Shown here piece after piece: positions 29,501-37,800 of a DNA stretch of 64,000 nt. Position 1 is the stretch's first letter; each line of letters begins with the position of its first letter. Made by a program: the position numbers and the translations under genes. Source of the stretch: Bacteroidales bacterium (GTDB lineage Bacteria; Bacteroidota; Bacteroidia; Bacteroidales; Marinilabiliaceae); NCBI GenBank assembly GCA_024401355.1, contig JAKSLF010000014.1:1-64000 (forward strand), in the 5' to 3' direction. Below the pieces are notes generated by a model, which saw only the letters and a program-made list of their open reading frames with translations, did not search any database and was not told where the DNA came from.

Positions 29501-30500
29501 ACGATATGAGTATCTTTCCGTCACCTGAAAATAAAACACCATCTACAACTTTGTAACTACCATCAGCTGTTTGCCCATTTGCCGATCCTCCAATGGTAAT
29601 GTTTGTTATTTTTGAACAGTTACCAAAAGGGTTCTGGCAGTCATCTGCTTTTGAACTAATCATACCGATACTATTGACAGATGTTGGTATGTCAAAAGAG
29701 GTGAGAGCTGTACATGTTTCAAACGCTCGAGCAGGTATGACCGGAATATTAGATGGCAATTTTATTGATGCCAAACTTTGGGCGTTATAAAATTGCAGAA
29801 CATTTGATCCTGATTTATCTCTTCTGTCTAAGAATCTGACATTGTCAGGTATTGTTATCTTAGTTACGCCTGTGTTCGCATATAGACTTCGTTCTCCCAA
29901 TACAACTAGATTCTTTGGCAATATGAATTCTTTTACTCCATTCCATGCAGAGTTGTAGTTGCAAAATGTTCGGTTGCCTATATAGCACACGTTGTCAGGA
30001 ATTGTTACGGTTCCTGTCAGTCTGTGATGATAGAATGAGTAATCTCCTATATATTCCAATGTTGAAGGGAATGAAACGGATTGGCAATTGGTATATGCAG
30101 CCGGCTCTGAATAAAACGCGTATTGGCCAATGCTTGTTATACCTTCTCCTATTACAATCTTTGTGATCTTTGATGCATACTTATACCATGGAGCCATCGC
30201 TGTTGTCGCACAATTAGGTATTGCACAAACTGTCTTGACTGGCTTAGTAATTTCTTTTGATGTCTTAGGAGTAATGGTGAGAACTCCGTCCTTATCAATC
30301 TCCCATTCAACAGCCGACGTATATGTCCCTGTTGTTACGGATGTCGCTGTATTGATATTTTCGTTAGTGACATATATACCCGTGCCACTAAATGTAGTCT
30401 TGGCAACAGGCAGAGATATGTTCTGTCCCCAAGCCACACTAGGCAACAGCAGTCCTACCGCCATCGCCACTACCCAAAATACTTTGTAAATGTGTCTCAT
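20517..30500 (-). CDS. Giant T9SS-secreted repeat protein, 3327 aa (LRR + InlB-like repeats)
   Basis: A signal peptide (VAMAVGLLLPSVAWGQ) leads to BspA-type leucine-rich repeats (about 85-735; units such as LTEIGANTFYGCTKLESI). From about 747 to 3145 follow roughly 27-28 divergent InlB B-type repeats of ~75-90 aa, each ending in a pattern like MPAANVTVTATF. Two LRR-like inserts interrupt them (about 1017-1150 and 1440-1570), each starting with a VVGDFEYTV/VVGNFKYTV motif. Residues about 3147-3250 form a Cys-containing linker, and about 3250-3327 form a type A T9SS sorting domain (IAVYDINGRLL ... MYIVNI ... IKYIVK). The product should be exported across the outer membrane and held at the surface; adhesion is inferred from BspA and InlB relatives. 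Its promoter region resembles that of the paralogue at 31817. Confidence 0.92.
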   Translation of the reverse strand: MRHIYKVFWVVAMAVGLLLPSVAWGQNISLPVAKTTFSGTGIYVTNENINTATSVTTGTYTSAVEWEIDKDGVLTITPKTSKEITKPVKTVCAIPNCATTAMAPWYKYASKITKIVIGEGITSIGQYAFYSEPAAYTNCQSVSFPSTLEYIGDYSFYHHRLTGTVTIPDNVCYIGNRTFCNYNSAWNGVKEFILPKNLVVLGERSLYANTGVTKITIPDNVRFLDRRDKSGSNVLQFYNAQSLASIKLPSNIPVIPARAFETCTALTSFDIPTSVNSIGMISSKADDCQNPFGNCSKITNITIGGSANGQTADGSYKVVDGVLFSGDGKILISYPAGNARKEYTVPAEVTTIASYAFYGATKLESIKFATAPVSEGSEVKVSSLTKIGTCAFHSCNNAKFNKLDLSETLVSSVGTEAFLNCYYLGDVTFPSVMKTINGAAFSATGTKIAGGLNVSISSDSPNFVVIDNVIYQTSIDEVTKESYPSILCLVLSSYNKDSYVLPPTVSTIRRDAFYKNTCIKTIDLSQGGSGALKTIEYRAFRNCEGVTKIEFPDNITSLGGDACMSCISMTEVRLPANLTTMNGYSFYNCTSLKKVFIPKKFTTIGGYSFYGCKSLEKVEFENGSELTEIGANTFYGCTKLESISFPKKFKTMGYQAFKNCTNLKYIKVMSQMKTFGFQTFTGCTKLETVVVNSSIPPVIQSDSFDFSLKTRDPRCKVIVPCKVKEQYKSANYYEDLFTIETDFEEQPIGTLTVKVAEECEGMGNVYVVDGRELNCNNVVTGANPQIKAVAKTGYNFVKWEDNFGAQSTFTEYQDDRSDWTQDVVWTAYFEPVQYSISIDEVSHGSVEVVNMTGAERCEANPDCDEPNHDIAQMNDMLTLTITPHIGYELKTLSINKNGGGTVSATKNADDTYTVKMPADDITINAEFEKSVYTISITTSKGGTAKAVRYGSSETMTSANYFDHIIIRPTAEEDYQVSSITAKDAEDNDVALDGDYGFFMPNSNVTINVEFLPINYRVEVGGKFVVGDFEYTVLSLEPDQVSIAAKNFATGNLVIPESKKVLYNKITYDIVSLTNNGFKGDKGAATSVTFPSESPLPTNGGTIFEKSILLKVPCGTKATYVAAGYDKSGNEFESITAYEYKVTATTDGHGTASVTKQPDCDDHSAELVATPAEGYSFKQWSTGEKSATLTISNVTENKSVKAEFSANTYKVVVETPTNGKLSATPTSGKIGDEITVTPTANNGYVLDKVTVVNSTTNGEVEYNSTTGKFVMPASDVKVSATFTAQPYDVTIANTTNGTVTADCGNQATIGTVVNLTITPAEGYALDKVAVKGADNTTITVTNNKTFTMPAQNVTVTVTFKKEVYSITINTPQHGSAKLNKTTASIGDDITVTTLAESGAGSNYVLESIVATYDNGSKSVTVTDGKFKMPAGNVQVTVTFGKAGTFAIGNTFVVGNFKYTVTKVDPFEVSVEAKDALAGVEVIELVNSVTYLDQKFDVVSVKANGFTGCNNLATVKSMFTPPIAVNGTAFKSGLRLEVPCSSAAIYKSVGYSNFAIEEIYTGGLLTVKSNDVNLGTATVVRQQGCVANAIAKAEPKAGCQFDSWSDGSKSPEYQIEIIEDKTLTATFIKINYDINVNINNAVYGTVTIKDKTNATATTAHYMDEMTVDCTPSNGYRLKSVTVSYKSNEETINVTYTGGKFTMPAANVTVDVEFEAIPYTITAVQTEGGKINVATSGTVGQRISVSAKPDEGYEIDQALRVTYNGGEDAAITNGQFTMPAANVTVTATFKKKTYTISVDENITNGVVATPKTTAEMDEEINVTVTPNEGYELGSLTLNDGTVIKDNKFKMPAKSVTIMATFKTKSYKISVAEVEGCEKVTVASSATYGSKVEISSITAKTGYKLTGVATDKVKVEKVDDKYSFIMPASDVVITPTFEKIGYEIAINEAVGGKVTTASATATMGSTVSFNIEALEGWQIKSLTSDEATISIAQDKLTATMTMPAANVTVTPVFEKINYKIAIDNKIANGTLAVDGNKTSAQVGDMVKVKYTPKAGYHFTAFLVNGDTYVLTANNEFVMPAKDVTISATFSATGYGITIDNVEGGSVTAAKTNDVNIDEEVSLTITPSEGYEFVGMTTTSGAISIADDKKSAVLTMAADNATITPSFKKIDYTVSFTANDGNIVEVFVGESKTDKANVGDDVTLVFKASKGYEYKSVSADGIEFTMTSNGAKFKMPAKNVAGNVEFGKISYNVKVFDTTHGTVGAPSTATVGDIIELDMQPEKGYAVSEIEVEAVENEDRTPVACAGGKFTMPAANVEVTVTFAAVGYKITYAPAEHGSVTGAEAANYGQAVQITVTPDKGYKLDNITASAGSIVAAEDGLSATLTMADEATTVTATFVAIDYNITYNESAHGKISGKSTANNQEAVIVTVEPDEHYEIDALNTSNGDVKISEDKASAILTMDAADAVLTATFAKKQYPIQIYVTGKGTLTPSVKTAGIDDQVEIVINPEPGYKLDGEVSVSGASWEPNGQNIILTVEEENVVVSATFVESSYAISIEGDEHCKVNAPSSAKYMEKIDITTTPDAGYEIAAITIDGLEMQLSEDGTYDYVMPNNDVVISVQTKAIEYSIAVGAIENGALTASKETAFVGEEIGVTYLPAEGFHLVNIYVNGEVKALSDNGTFIMPAMDVVLTAKFSETGYGISVQETEGGTVKPSVDEANAGDVVDLQIIPETGYEFESISLAEGQNGKITDIDANALTAKLTMAAENATIVPVFKKTGYTIELTTDKPNAVECVSTANYGDKVTVGFKADKGYKFDKISAEGVDFAVATDAQSATFTMPAANVKGTVEFVKIDYTIFYAETENGTVSGATTANYGDIVDIEIKPAEHFELGSLTTANGSTIDIAKDKKSAKLTMEATNEIVRATFVKRLYPITLKESKNGTIEADKSVAGYGDKVTVVVKTAEGFVLEGIAINGKSQEGVENGTLTFEMPAEAVEVEAIYANTQYPIIVKEPENGTLEADKSEAGAGDKVTVTAKPASGYTLESIAINGKPQEGIEDGTFTFEMPASKVEIEATFAKTLYSITIKGTENGTVVTDKSEAGYGDKVTVIVKPNDGYALEYISINGEYLTISDDEPIVFDMPEKDVEIEATFAETACGYYKTAKAVAYYNWLLIVDKNDLEAKGETIDDSMVKWYKVVGELDDPCDDNAIKDDEEVKSGLYFTSETNLKGSGDYYAVIETAKERYRTEVFYFAGKKATVSMAPTRAYRGQTLKIKGLADEATIAVYDINGRLLRVINTQDTETFDLQAEDNNGMYIVNIITDGEEHSIKYIVK

Positions 30501-30622
30501 ATATTGTTTTTTTTTCTTCTGAGTGATTTTATTTCCCGTTTGTAAATATTTTTCTCTGTTGATTTTCTTCTCTGTCGTCTGTCTCTTTAATGTTTTGTAG
30601 TTTGTTTTGTGTCACAATTTTG

Positions 30623-30630
30623 CAAATATA
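30623..30630 (-). promoter_or_regulatory. Putative -7 element of the 3327-aa gene
   Basis: TATATTTG on the minus strand fits TAnnTTTG, about 123 bp before the start codon. The surrounding bases (tgcaaatatac then a ttttatta string and ctcttttt) recur at the same place upstream of the 2575-aa paralogue. The -33 box is poor (TGTG). Confidence 0.55.
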
Positions 30631-30765
30631 CATTTTATTAATGTATATAACACATGTTTCCTCTTTTTGTTGAGTAAATTCATGTTTTATAGTATCTCTT
30701 TTAACAATTTTTGTTCCAAAACTTCTGTAACTAGCGCTCTTTTTTGCTTGTTATATGTTTTTGTA

Positions 30766-30803
30766 TAAAAACGAAAAGCAGAGACGTCATTTCTAAACGT
30801 CTC
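30766..30803 (-). terminator. Terminator-like hairpin after the upstream barrel gene
   Basis: Same 7-bp stem as at 19481-19503 (gagacgt 30781-30787 with acgtctc 30797-30803), followed on the minus strand by a T-rich run. It separates the two cassettes into two transcription units. Confidence 0.65.
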
Positions 30804-30846
30804 CACCTTCCATTTATTCATTATCCATTCCCAATCGTCAGTTTGA

Positions 30847-31788
30847 TTAGTGCCATTTGTTTCTCACGTTGTTGCTCTTTCTCCTTGACGATCCGTTGTC
30901 TTTAGCCTTCTTCCTCTCGAAGACGTACACTCCTCTCAGTCCGACGTCAAATATTCCGACGTTGCTGACGTACGAGTCTGTCAGTGTCCTGACCACCACC
31001 AGTGTCGGTGTGTTCGTGTCTCCGTCAATCTTCGAAGGGTCGGCCTCTGTGAATTTGTCTCCCTTGGCGTCGAAGTTGTCTATCAGTCCGTAGTCTACAT
31101 ACACACCTACCTGTATCTTTCCTCCCAACACCTTGAATGGAAGTTCATATCCAGCTTCGAGTGCTGCACATAGGTTGAAGTTTGCCGCCTCGAGCTTGGC
31201 CTTTGTGTGGTTGTCGTCTGTGGCAATCACACCGGTCACTTTCTCTCCCGAGATGCTCACTCCAAGGTCATCGTATGTGGCTGTCAGTTGAGGGTTGCTC
31301 ATCTTCTGCTCGTATCTCGACATGACTGGGAATCCTACCTTGACACCAAGGTTCACAACGAAGTTCTTGTAGTATGCCGCACACATCACAGGCACTTCTG
31401 CCGACAACTGTCTGTCTGTCTCCTTCACCTTGTCTGCTGTCACGTGATATGTCAGCTTGTTACCCTCCGAGTCTGTTGCCGGATATTCAAGGTCTATCGG
31501 CATCGACAGCGAGTTCTGCTTGTATCCAGCAGTGACACCAGTTCTGATACCCAGCGACGGGCCCTGCCATTTCTTCGCGAAGTAGATTGTGAAGATTCCT
31601 TCCGCTGCTCCGTCAATGCCCTTGCCTGCATCACTGCTCACTCCACTGGTCTCCTGCTTCATGGTTCCCATGCCCACTCGCAGTCCTGCTCCAAGCGACC
31701 ATCTCATGGCCGAATCATCGTTCCTCTGGCCCATGGCTTCCCCTGCACTGAGCAGGAGAAGTATGGCCGCGTATATTGTCTTTTTCAT
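30847..31788 (-). CDS. Outer-membrane beta-barrel partner of the giant protein, copy B
   Basis: This 313-aa barrel protein is identical to copy A except at one visible residue near the C-terminus (NKWH). It has a signal peptide, amphipathic strands and a basic periplasmic tail. It begins 28 bp after the stop of the 2575-aa giant gene. The exact repetition of gene order, spacing and sequence makes each barrel the fixed companion of a giant cargo. That one barrel has not been lost, although either could in principle serve both cargos, may mean dosage matters or that the duplication is recent. Confidence 0.8.
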   Translation of the reverse strand: MKKTIYAAILLLLSAGEAMGQRNDDSAMRWSLGAGLRVGMGTMKQETSGVSSDAGKGIDGAAEGIFTIYFAKKWQGPSLGIRTGVTAGYKQNSLSMPIDLEYPATDSEGNKLTYHVTADKVKETDRQLSAEVPVMCAAYYKNFVVNLGVKVGFPVMSRYEQKMSNPQLTATYDDLGVSISGEKVTGVIATDDNHTKAKLEAANFNLCAALEAGYELPFKVLGGKIQVGVYVDYGLIDNFDAKGDKFTEADPSKIDGDTNTPTLVVVRTLTDSYVSNVGIFDVGLRGVYVFERKKAKDNGSSRRKSNNVRNKWH

Positions 31789-31816
31789 TTTTCTGTTTTC
31801 CTTTTGGCTTCACTCA

Positions 31817-34800
31817 TTATTTAACGATGTACTTTATAGAATGCTCCTCGCCGTCTGTGATGATGTTGACGATATACATTCCGTTGTTGTCCTCGGCCTG
31901 CAGGTCGAATGTCTCAGTGTCCTGTGTGTTGATTACTCTCAACAGGCGGCCGTTGATGTCATACACTGCAATTGTAGCCTCGTCGGCAAGTCCCTTGATT
32001 TTGAGTGTCTGACCACGGTATGCTCGTGTCGGTGCCATCGACACTGTTGCCTTCTTGCCTGCGAAGTAGAACACTTCTGTGCGGTATCTTTCCTTGGCAG
32101 TCTCAATCACTGCATAGTAGTCTCCGCTTCCCTTCAGGTTTGTCTCCGATGTGAAGTACAATCCGCTCTTCACCTCTTCGTCATCCTTGATTGCGTTGTC
32201 GTCGCATGGGTCATCGAGTTCACCGACTACCTTATACCACTTGACCATCGAGTCGTCAATTGTCTCACCCTTGGCCTCAAGGTCGTTCTTGTCTACTATC
32301 AGCAACCAGTTGTAGTATGCCACTGCCTTGGCAGCCTTGTAGTATCCACATGTCATTTCTACAAATGTCGCTTCAATCTCAACGTCGTTTCCTGGCATGT
32401 CAAATGTGATTGGGCCATTCTCAGGTATGGTCAGATATTCTCCATTGACTGAGATGTATTCCAATTCGTATTTGTCATTTGGCTTGGCAATCAAGGTTAC
32501 TTTGTCGCCATATCCTGCCTCGCTCTTGTCTGCCTCAAGTGTTCCATTCTCCGATCCCTTCAGTATGATTGAATGAAGTGTCTTGACGAATACTGCACTT
32601 ATTATTTCGTTGGCAGCTTCCATGGTGAGCGTCGCCTTCTGCTTCTCAGCGTCTATGACTATCTTTCCTCCATTTGCTGCTGTGAGGTTCGAAAGTTCAT
32701 AGTGCTCTGCTGGTGCGATTGTGATTTCTACTTCATCGCCATAGTTGGCTGTCGTAGCACCGCTGACTACACCATTTTCAGCTTCTGCGTATGTTATCTT
32801 GTAGTCTATCTTCGCAAATTCTACAGTTCCCTTCACGTCCGCTGCTGGCATTGTGAATGTAGCACTCTGCATGTCTGCCGATACTGAGAAGTCAATTCCT
32901 TCGGCACTGATCTTTCCAAATTTGTATCCCTTGTCTGCCTTGAATGCTACTGTCACCTTTTCGCCATAGCTTGCTGTCGATACGCATTCAACTGCATTTG
33001 GCTTGTCGGTTGTCAGTTCTATTGAGTATCCAATCTTCTTGAATACTGGCACTATTGTCGCATTCTCTGCTGCCATGGTCAACTTGGCTGTGAGTGCCTT
33101 CGCGTCAATGTCTGTTATCTTGCCTTTCTGGCCTTCAACGAGTGACATTGATGCAAATTCATATCCAGTCTCAGGAACTATCTTGAGGTCTACTACATCT
33201 CCAACGTTTGCCTCGTATACTGATGGAACTACTGTTCCACCTTCTACTTCCATTACCGAGATGCCATAACCTGTTTCGCTGAACTTGGCTGTGATAACAA
33301 CGTTTTCTGCTGGCATTGTGAATGTGTTCTTTTCTGTCAATGCCTTAACTTCACCGTTGACATAGATGTTTACAAGGTGGAATCCTTCTGCAGGTTCGTA
33401 TCCTACTTCTATCTCGTCACCTACATGGGCGATTCCTCTGTATACTTCTACTTCACCGTTCTCGATGTCTCCTACTGTTATCGTATACTCAATTGCCTTT
33501 GTCGTTACGTTTATCTCAACGTCATGGCTTGGCATGCTGAAGCTATACTTGTTTTCTTCGTTGATTTCGATTTCTGTCTCATCAATTGTTATAGCTTCAA
33601 TCTCATATCCAGCATCTGGCGTTACTTCTATTGCAACTTCATCCTTATATTTAGCTGTTGCTGGAGCTTCAATGTTGCAGTGTCCGTTGCCCTTGGCTTC
33701 AATGTTATAGATGCCATCAACGAATGTCGCACTTACTACGATGCTGCTCTCTTCTACAGTTATTGTGAAGCTCTTCTTGTCTTCCGAATATGTCCATGAA
33801 GCACCTGCAACATCTGGGTCCGACTCAAGTTTGCTGCCTTCCTCTGGCATGATTGATATCTTCACCTGCTCTCCGATGCTTGCCGACTCTGCTGCTGCTG
33901 CAAGTTTGCCAGGACCTGTTACATATATCTTTATAGGATACTTCTTCTTGGCAAATGTCGCACTTATTTCTACGTTCGCTGCTGGCATGATGAATGTTCC
34001 GTCAGCACATTCCACTGCGGTTCTCTCTTCACCTTCTACAGCTACGACTTCGATTGTCTCTATTGCATATTCGTCTTCTGCTTCGATGTCAAGTTTTACT
34101 ATGTCGCCAAATGTCGCTGTCTCTGGTGCTTTTACTGTTCCGTATGTTGCACCGTGTACCAGTATGCCGTAGCTCTTTCTGCTGAATACTACTGTACCAG
34201 ATACGTTCTTGGCCGGCATGTCGAATTTCGCACTGCTGCTTGTTGTAGTGAATTCAACACCGTCTGCTTCTATTGACTTGAATTCAAATCCCTTCAATGG
34301 GTTGAATACAACGGTCACTTCGTCACCCACGCTTGCTACTGTCTCTTTCTTCTCGCCAATCAATACGTCCACATTGTTGCCGTCGTTGGCTGTGAAGTTT
34401 ATTGTGTAGCCAAGCTTGTTAAACGATGGTGTAATTGTTGCATTGCCTGCACCCATGGTGAGCACTGCACTCTTCTTGTCGTCTGCTATGCTTATTGTTC
34501 CACATGTGGTCTCCATGTCTGCAAATTCATAGCCATCCCATGTCTCGATGGTCAACTTGACTTCCTCGTCCACGTTTACGTCACTGGTCTTTTCTGCCTT
34601 GATCGTACCACCATCGATGTTCTTTATGGTTATGCCATAACCTGTCGCACTGAATGTCGCTGAAAGTGTCACGTTCTCTGCCGGCATCTCAAATTCGCCG
34701 TTGTCCGTGAGCACGTATTCATTGTCATTTACAAGGAATGTGTTGAAGTGATATCCTGCCTTTGGCTCGTATGTCACTTTCACCATCTCTCCTGCTTGTG

Positions 34801-37800
34801 CTGCCTTCTTGCCTCCGTCTACTGTCAGTGTACCATTCTTGACGTCGCCAACTTTTATTGTGTAGTTGATCTTCTCAAATTCTGGTGTCACTTCTACATT
34901 GGCTGCTGGCATTGTCATCACTGCCGAACTCTTGTCCTGCGAGATGCTTATTGTCGCATTGCTTGACATGCTCTTTATCTGCCAGCCTTTCTTCGCAATG
35001 ATGCTGAAGGTTATTTCCTCGCCCATCGTTGCTGTCTCTGCTGAGGCGGTCACTGTGCCACCATCTTCTGCTGCATTTACTGTTATGCTATATGCAATCT
35101 TCTTGAATGCTGGCGTGATTGTTACGTCGCTCGCTGGCATTACAAAGCTGTACTTGTCTCCATTCTTCACGACTTGAGCCTTGTCTGTCGCTACTCCTGT
35201 CAACTCGTAACCAGCCTTCGCTGTGATGCTGCTTATCTCGACTGTTTCACCATACTTCGCACTCTTCGCTACAGTCACTTTGTCACATCCTTCTATATTT
35301 TCAGCTACCTTTATATTATAGGTGATTGCCTCAAATGTTACCTTTAGTGTGACGTCCTTCGCTGGCATTGTCGAAGGAATTGCTTCGCTCCATTTGTATG
35401 TATAACCCTCAAGTGTGTACTCTGGTGCAACTACTGCTGCTCCATATTTTATTGTACCACTCTTTGTATATGCTGCCTCATTTGTTACTACGGCTTCCGA
35501 TTTCTCGTTAACCCATGTGAGCATGTATGAGTTGCGGTCATACAATATCACTATCTCAATGCCATCGCTCTCAACACTCTTCTGAGTAATCTCACGAGCC
35601 GTGAATCCTTCAATGCTCTTCGCAGCCGCTGTTGTCTGAGTTCCATAGTCTGCCGACTTCGTCTCTCTCATCGACTCGTTCTCTACGAATGTGCCGTCCA
35701 AAGCCTCAAACTTATGCGATACTGTGTAGCTGAAGTTCTTCAACTTCCATACTGCTATGAAGTTTACGTCCTTAGCTGGCATTGTGCCGAAGTTGTCGTT
35801 CTCAATGACTACTGAAGGTGTCTCCTTGCGTGCCCAGCCTACGAAGTCATATCCTTCTTTGGTGAGGATTGCATCTGGCTTTCTGATGACTTCACCAAAC
35901 TTGGTCTCGCCGGTTACCGAACCGCCCTTGCCATCGTTGAAGTCCCAGTAGTCTTTGTATGAGTTCGCATTCCATACTACTGTCAATGTGAGCGCCTCGC
36001 TTGGCATTGTTGCCGGAGGTATGCTGCTCCACTGATATGAGTAGCCTGTTCTCGACAATGTTGGTATTACCAACGCTGTCTCAAATTTTACCTTGCCTGC
36101 CTGAGTGTATTTTGTCTTGTTGCTTATTGTCGCATCCTGCAAGTTCTCATACTTCAGGTCATAGCTGTTACGTGTGTATTGTATTTCTACTATTGTCGAA
36201 CCGTTCTCAGCTATTGTCTTCTGGTCAAATGCCTGTGCTGTGAAGCCGTCGTATGTGTTGGCTGTAGCATTTGTCTTCAAACCAGCTATGCCTCTACCTG
36301 TCGACTGCGCTTTCACTTCGTATGTGCCGTCCAGCTTCTGGGTCTTGTGAACTACGGTGTAGTCTACTGTCGCATTGTCAAGGATTATTGCATAGTATGT
36401 TGCATCACCCTCTACTGTCGCTCCTGTAAGTGTCAAGGCACCTGTTGCATTCTTGTCTGTGTTCCAGCCTACGAAGTGCTTGCCTGCAGGAGCTGTCGGA
36501 GCTGTTGGAGCTGTTATTGTCGCACCATAGACAAGATTGTTTGTCGAGATTGTTGTCTCACCGTTCTTCCATACTATATTGTATTTATTGCGGTTATACT
36601 TTATCTCGATAACTGTCGAACCATCCTCGGCTATTGCCTTCTGAGCAAATGTCTGGGCTGTGAATCCTGTATACTCCTTGGCTTTCGCCGTTGTCTGTGT
36701 ACCTGCTATGCCACGTCCGCTTTCCGATTCCTTCAGGTCGTATGCATTGCCAGCTACGTTCTGCTGCATGTGCTTGATCGTATAGGCTACTGATTCATTG
36801 TCTACAAAGATTGCATAATATGTGGCGTCTGCCTCATATTTTGTAGGTAACGTGATGGCTGCCTGAGCATTCTTGTCTGTGTTCCAGCCAATGAAGTGCT
36901 TGCCTGCTGTCGCTGTTGGAGCTGCTGGGGCTGTAAGCGCTGTCTCATAGCGTTCTGTTGCCGAAGATATCTTCGAACTGCCATTCATCCATGTTACGGT
37001 GTAGTTGTTTCGGTCATACTTGATTTCTACAACTGTCGAACCGTCTTCTGCTATTGTTACCTGCTTCACTGCCTGTGCCTTGAAGCCTGGGTATGTCTTT
37101 GCTGCTGCCTTTGTCTCTGTTCCCCAGATGCCCTCACTCTCAACTCTTGCTTTCGCATCTTCTGTATAGTTGTTGTCGTTCAGGTTCTGAAGCAGATGCT
37201 TTACTGTATATTTTACTGTTGCATTGTCAGAGAATAATGCATAGTATGTTACGTCCTCTTCATATTTTGCTCCATCAAATGTGAGCGCCATAGTCGATTC
37301 TGGATTCGTGTGCCATCCGAAGAACGACTTGCCCGCAGGAGCTACTACTTTAGATGCTTCCGGAGCAACAAGTGGCTTCTGGTAACGCTCTGTCGCCTCG
37401 GCTACTACTTTGTCACCATTCTTCCAAGTCACTTTATATGTGTCTCTGTCATAGTATATCTTTGCTGTGACGCCATCTTCTTCAAGTATGATGTCTTCTA
37501 TCTTTACAACGTGGAAGCCTTTTATCTGCGATCCTGTGTAAACATAGTTCGCTGCCTTCGTACTGCACAAGAGGTTGCCAATCACCTTTGGCTGGATGGT
37601 CGATGTGTACTCATCGTCATCTATGTTCTGCTTGAGGTGCTCTACGTCATACTCTACTTCGATCTCTCTTATCTTTTCTTCGTATTCACTCTCCTCTGCA
37701 AAGAATTTGAAGCATGTGTTGAATACTGAATTCTCCTTGTATATGTCCATCAATTCCAAAGGTACACAGAGTGTCTTCTTGGTGGTCGCACTTGCCGTGC

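Larger units (their letters stand above)
30501..30846. other. 346-bp gap between the two cassettes
   Basis: This AT-rich non-coding stretch holds the 5' leader of the 3327-aa gene with an A9 tract on the minus strand (30507-30515), a -7 element (30623-30630), and the hairpin that ends the upstream cassette (30766-30803). I see no gene or RNA in it. Confidence 0.8.
30766..32300. repeat. 1.5-kb direct repeat, copy B
   Basis: Partner of 19466-21000 in the same orientation, 11.3 kb away. The conserved block includes synonymous sites and the 28-bp intergenic gap, so it reflects recent duplication or gene conversion rather than selection on protein alone. Confidence 0.93.
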
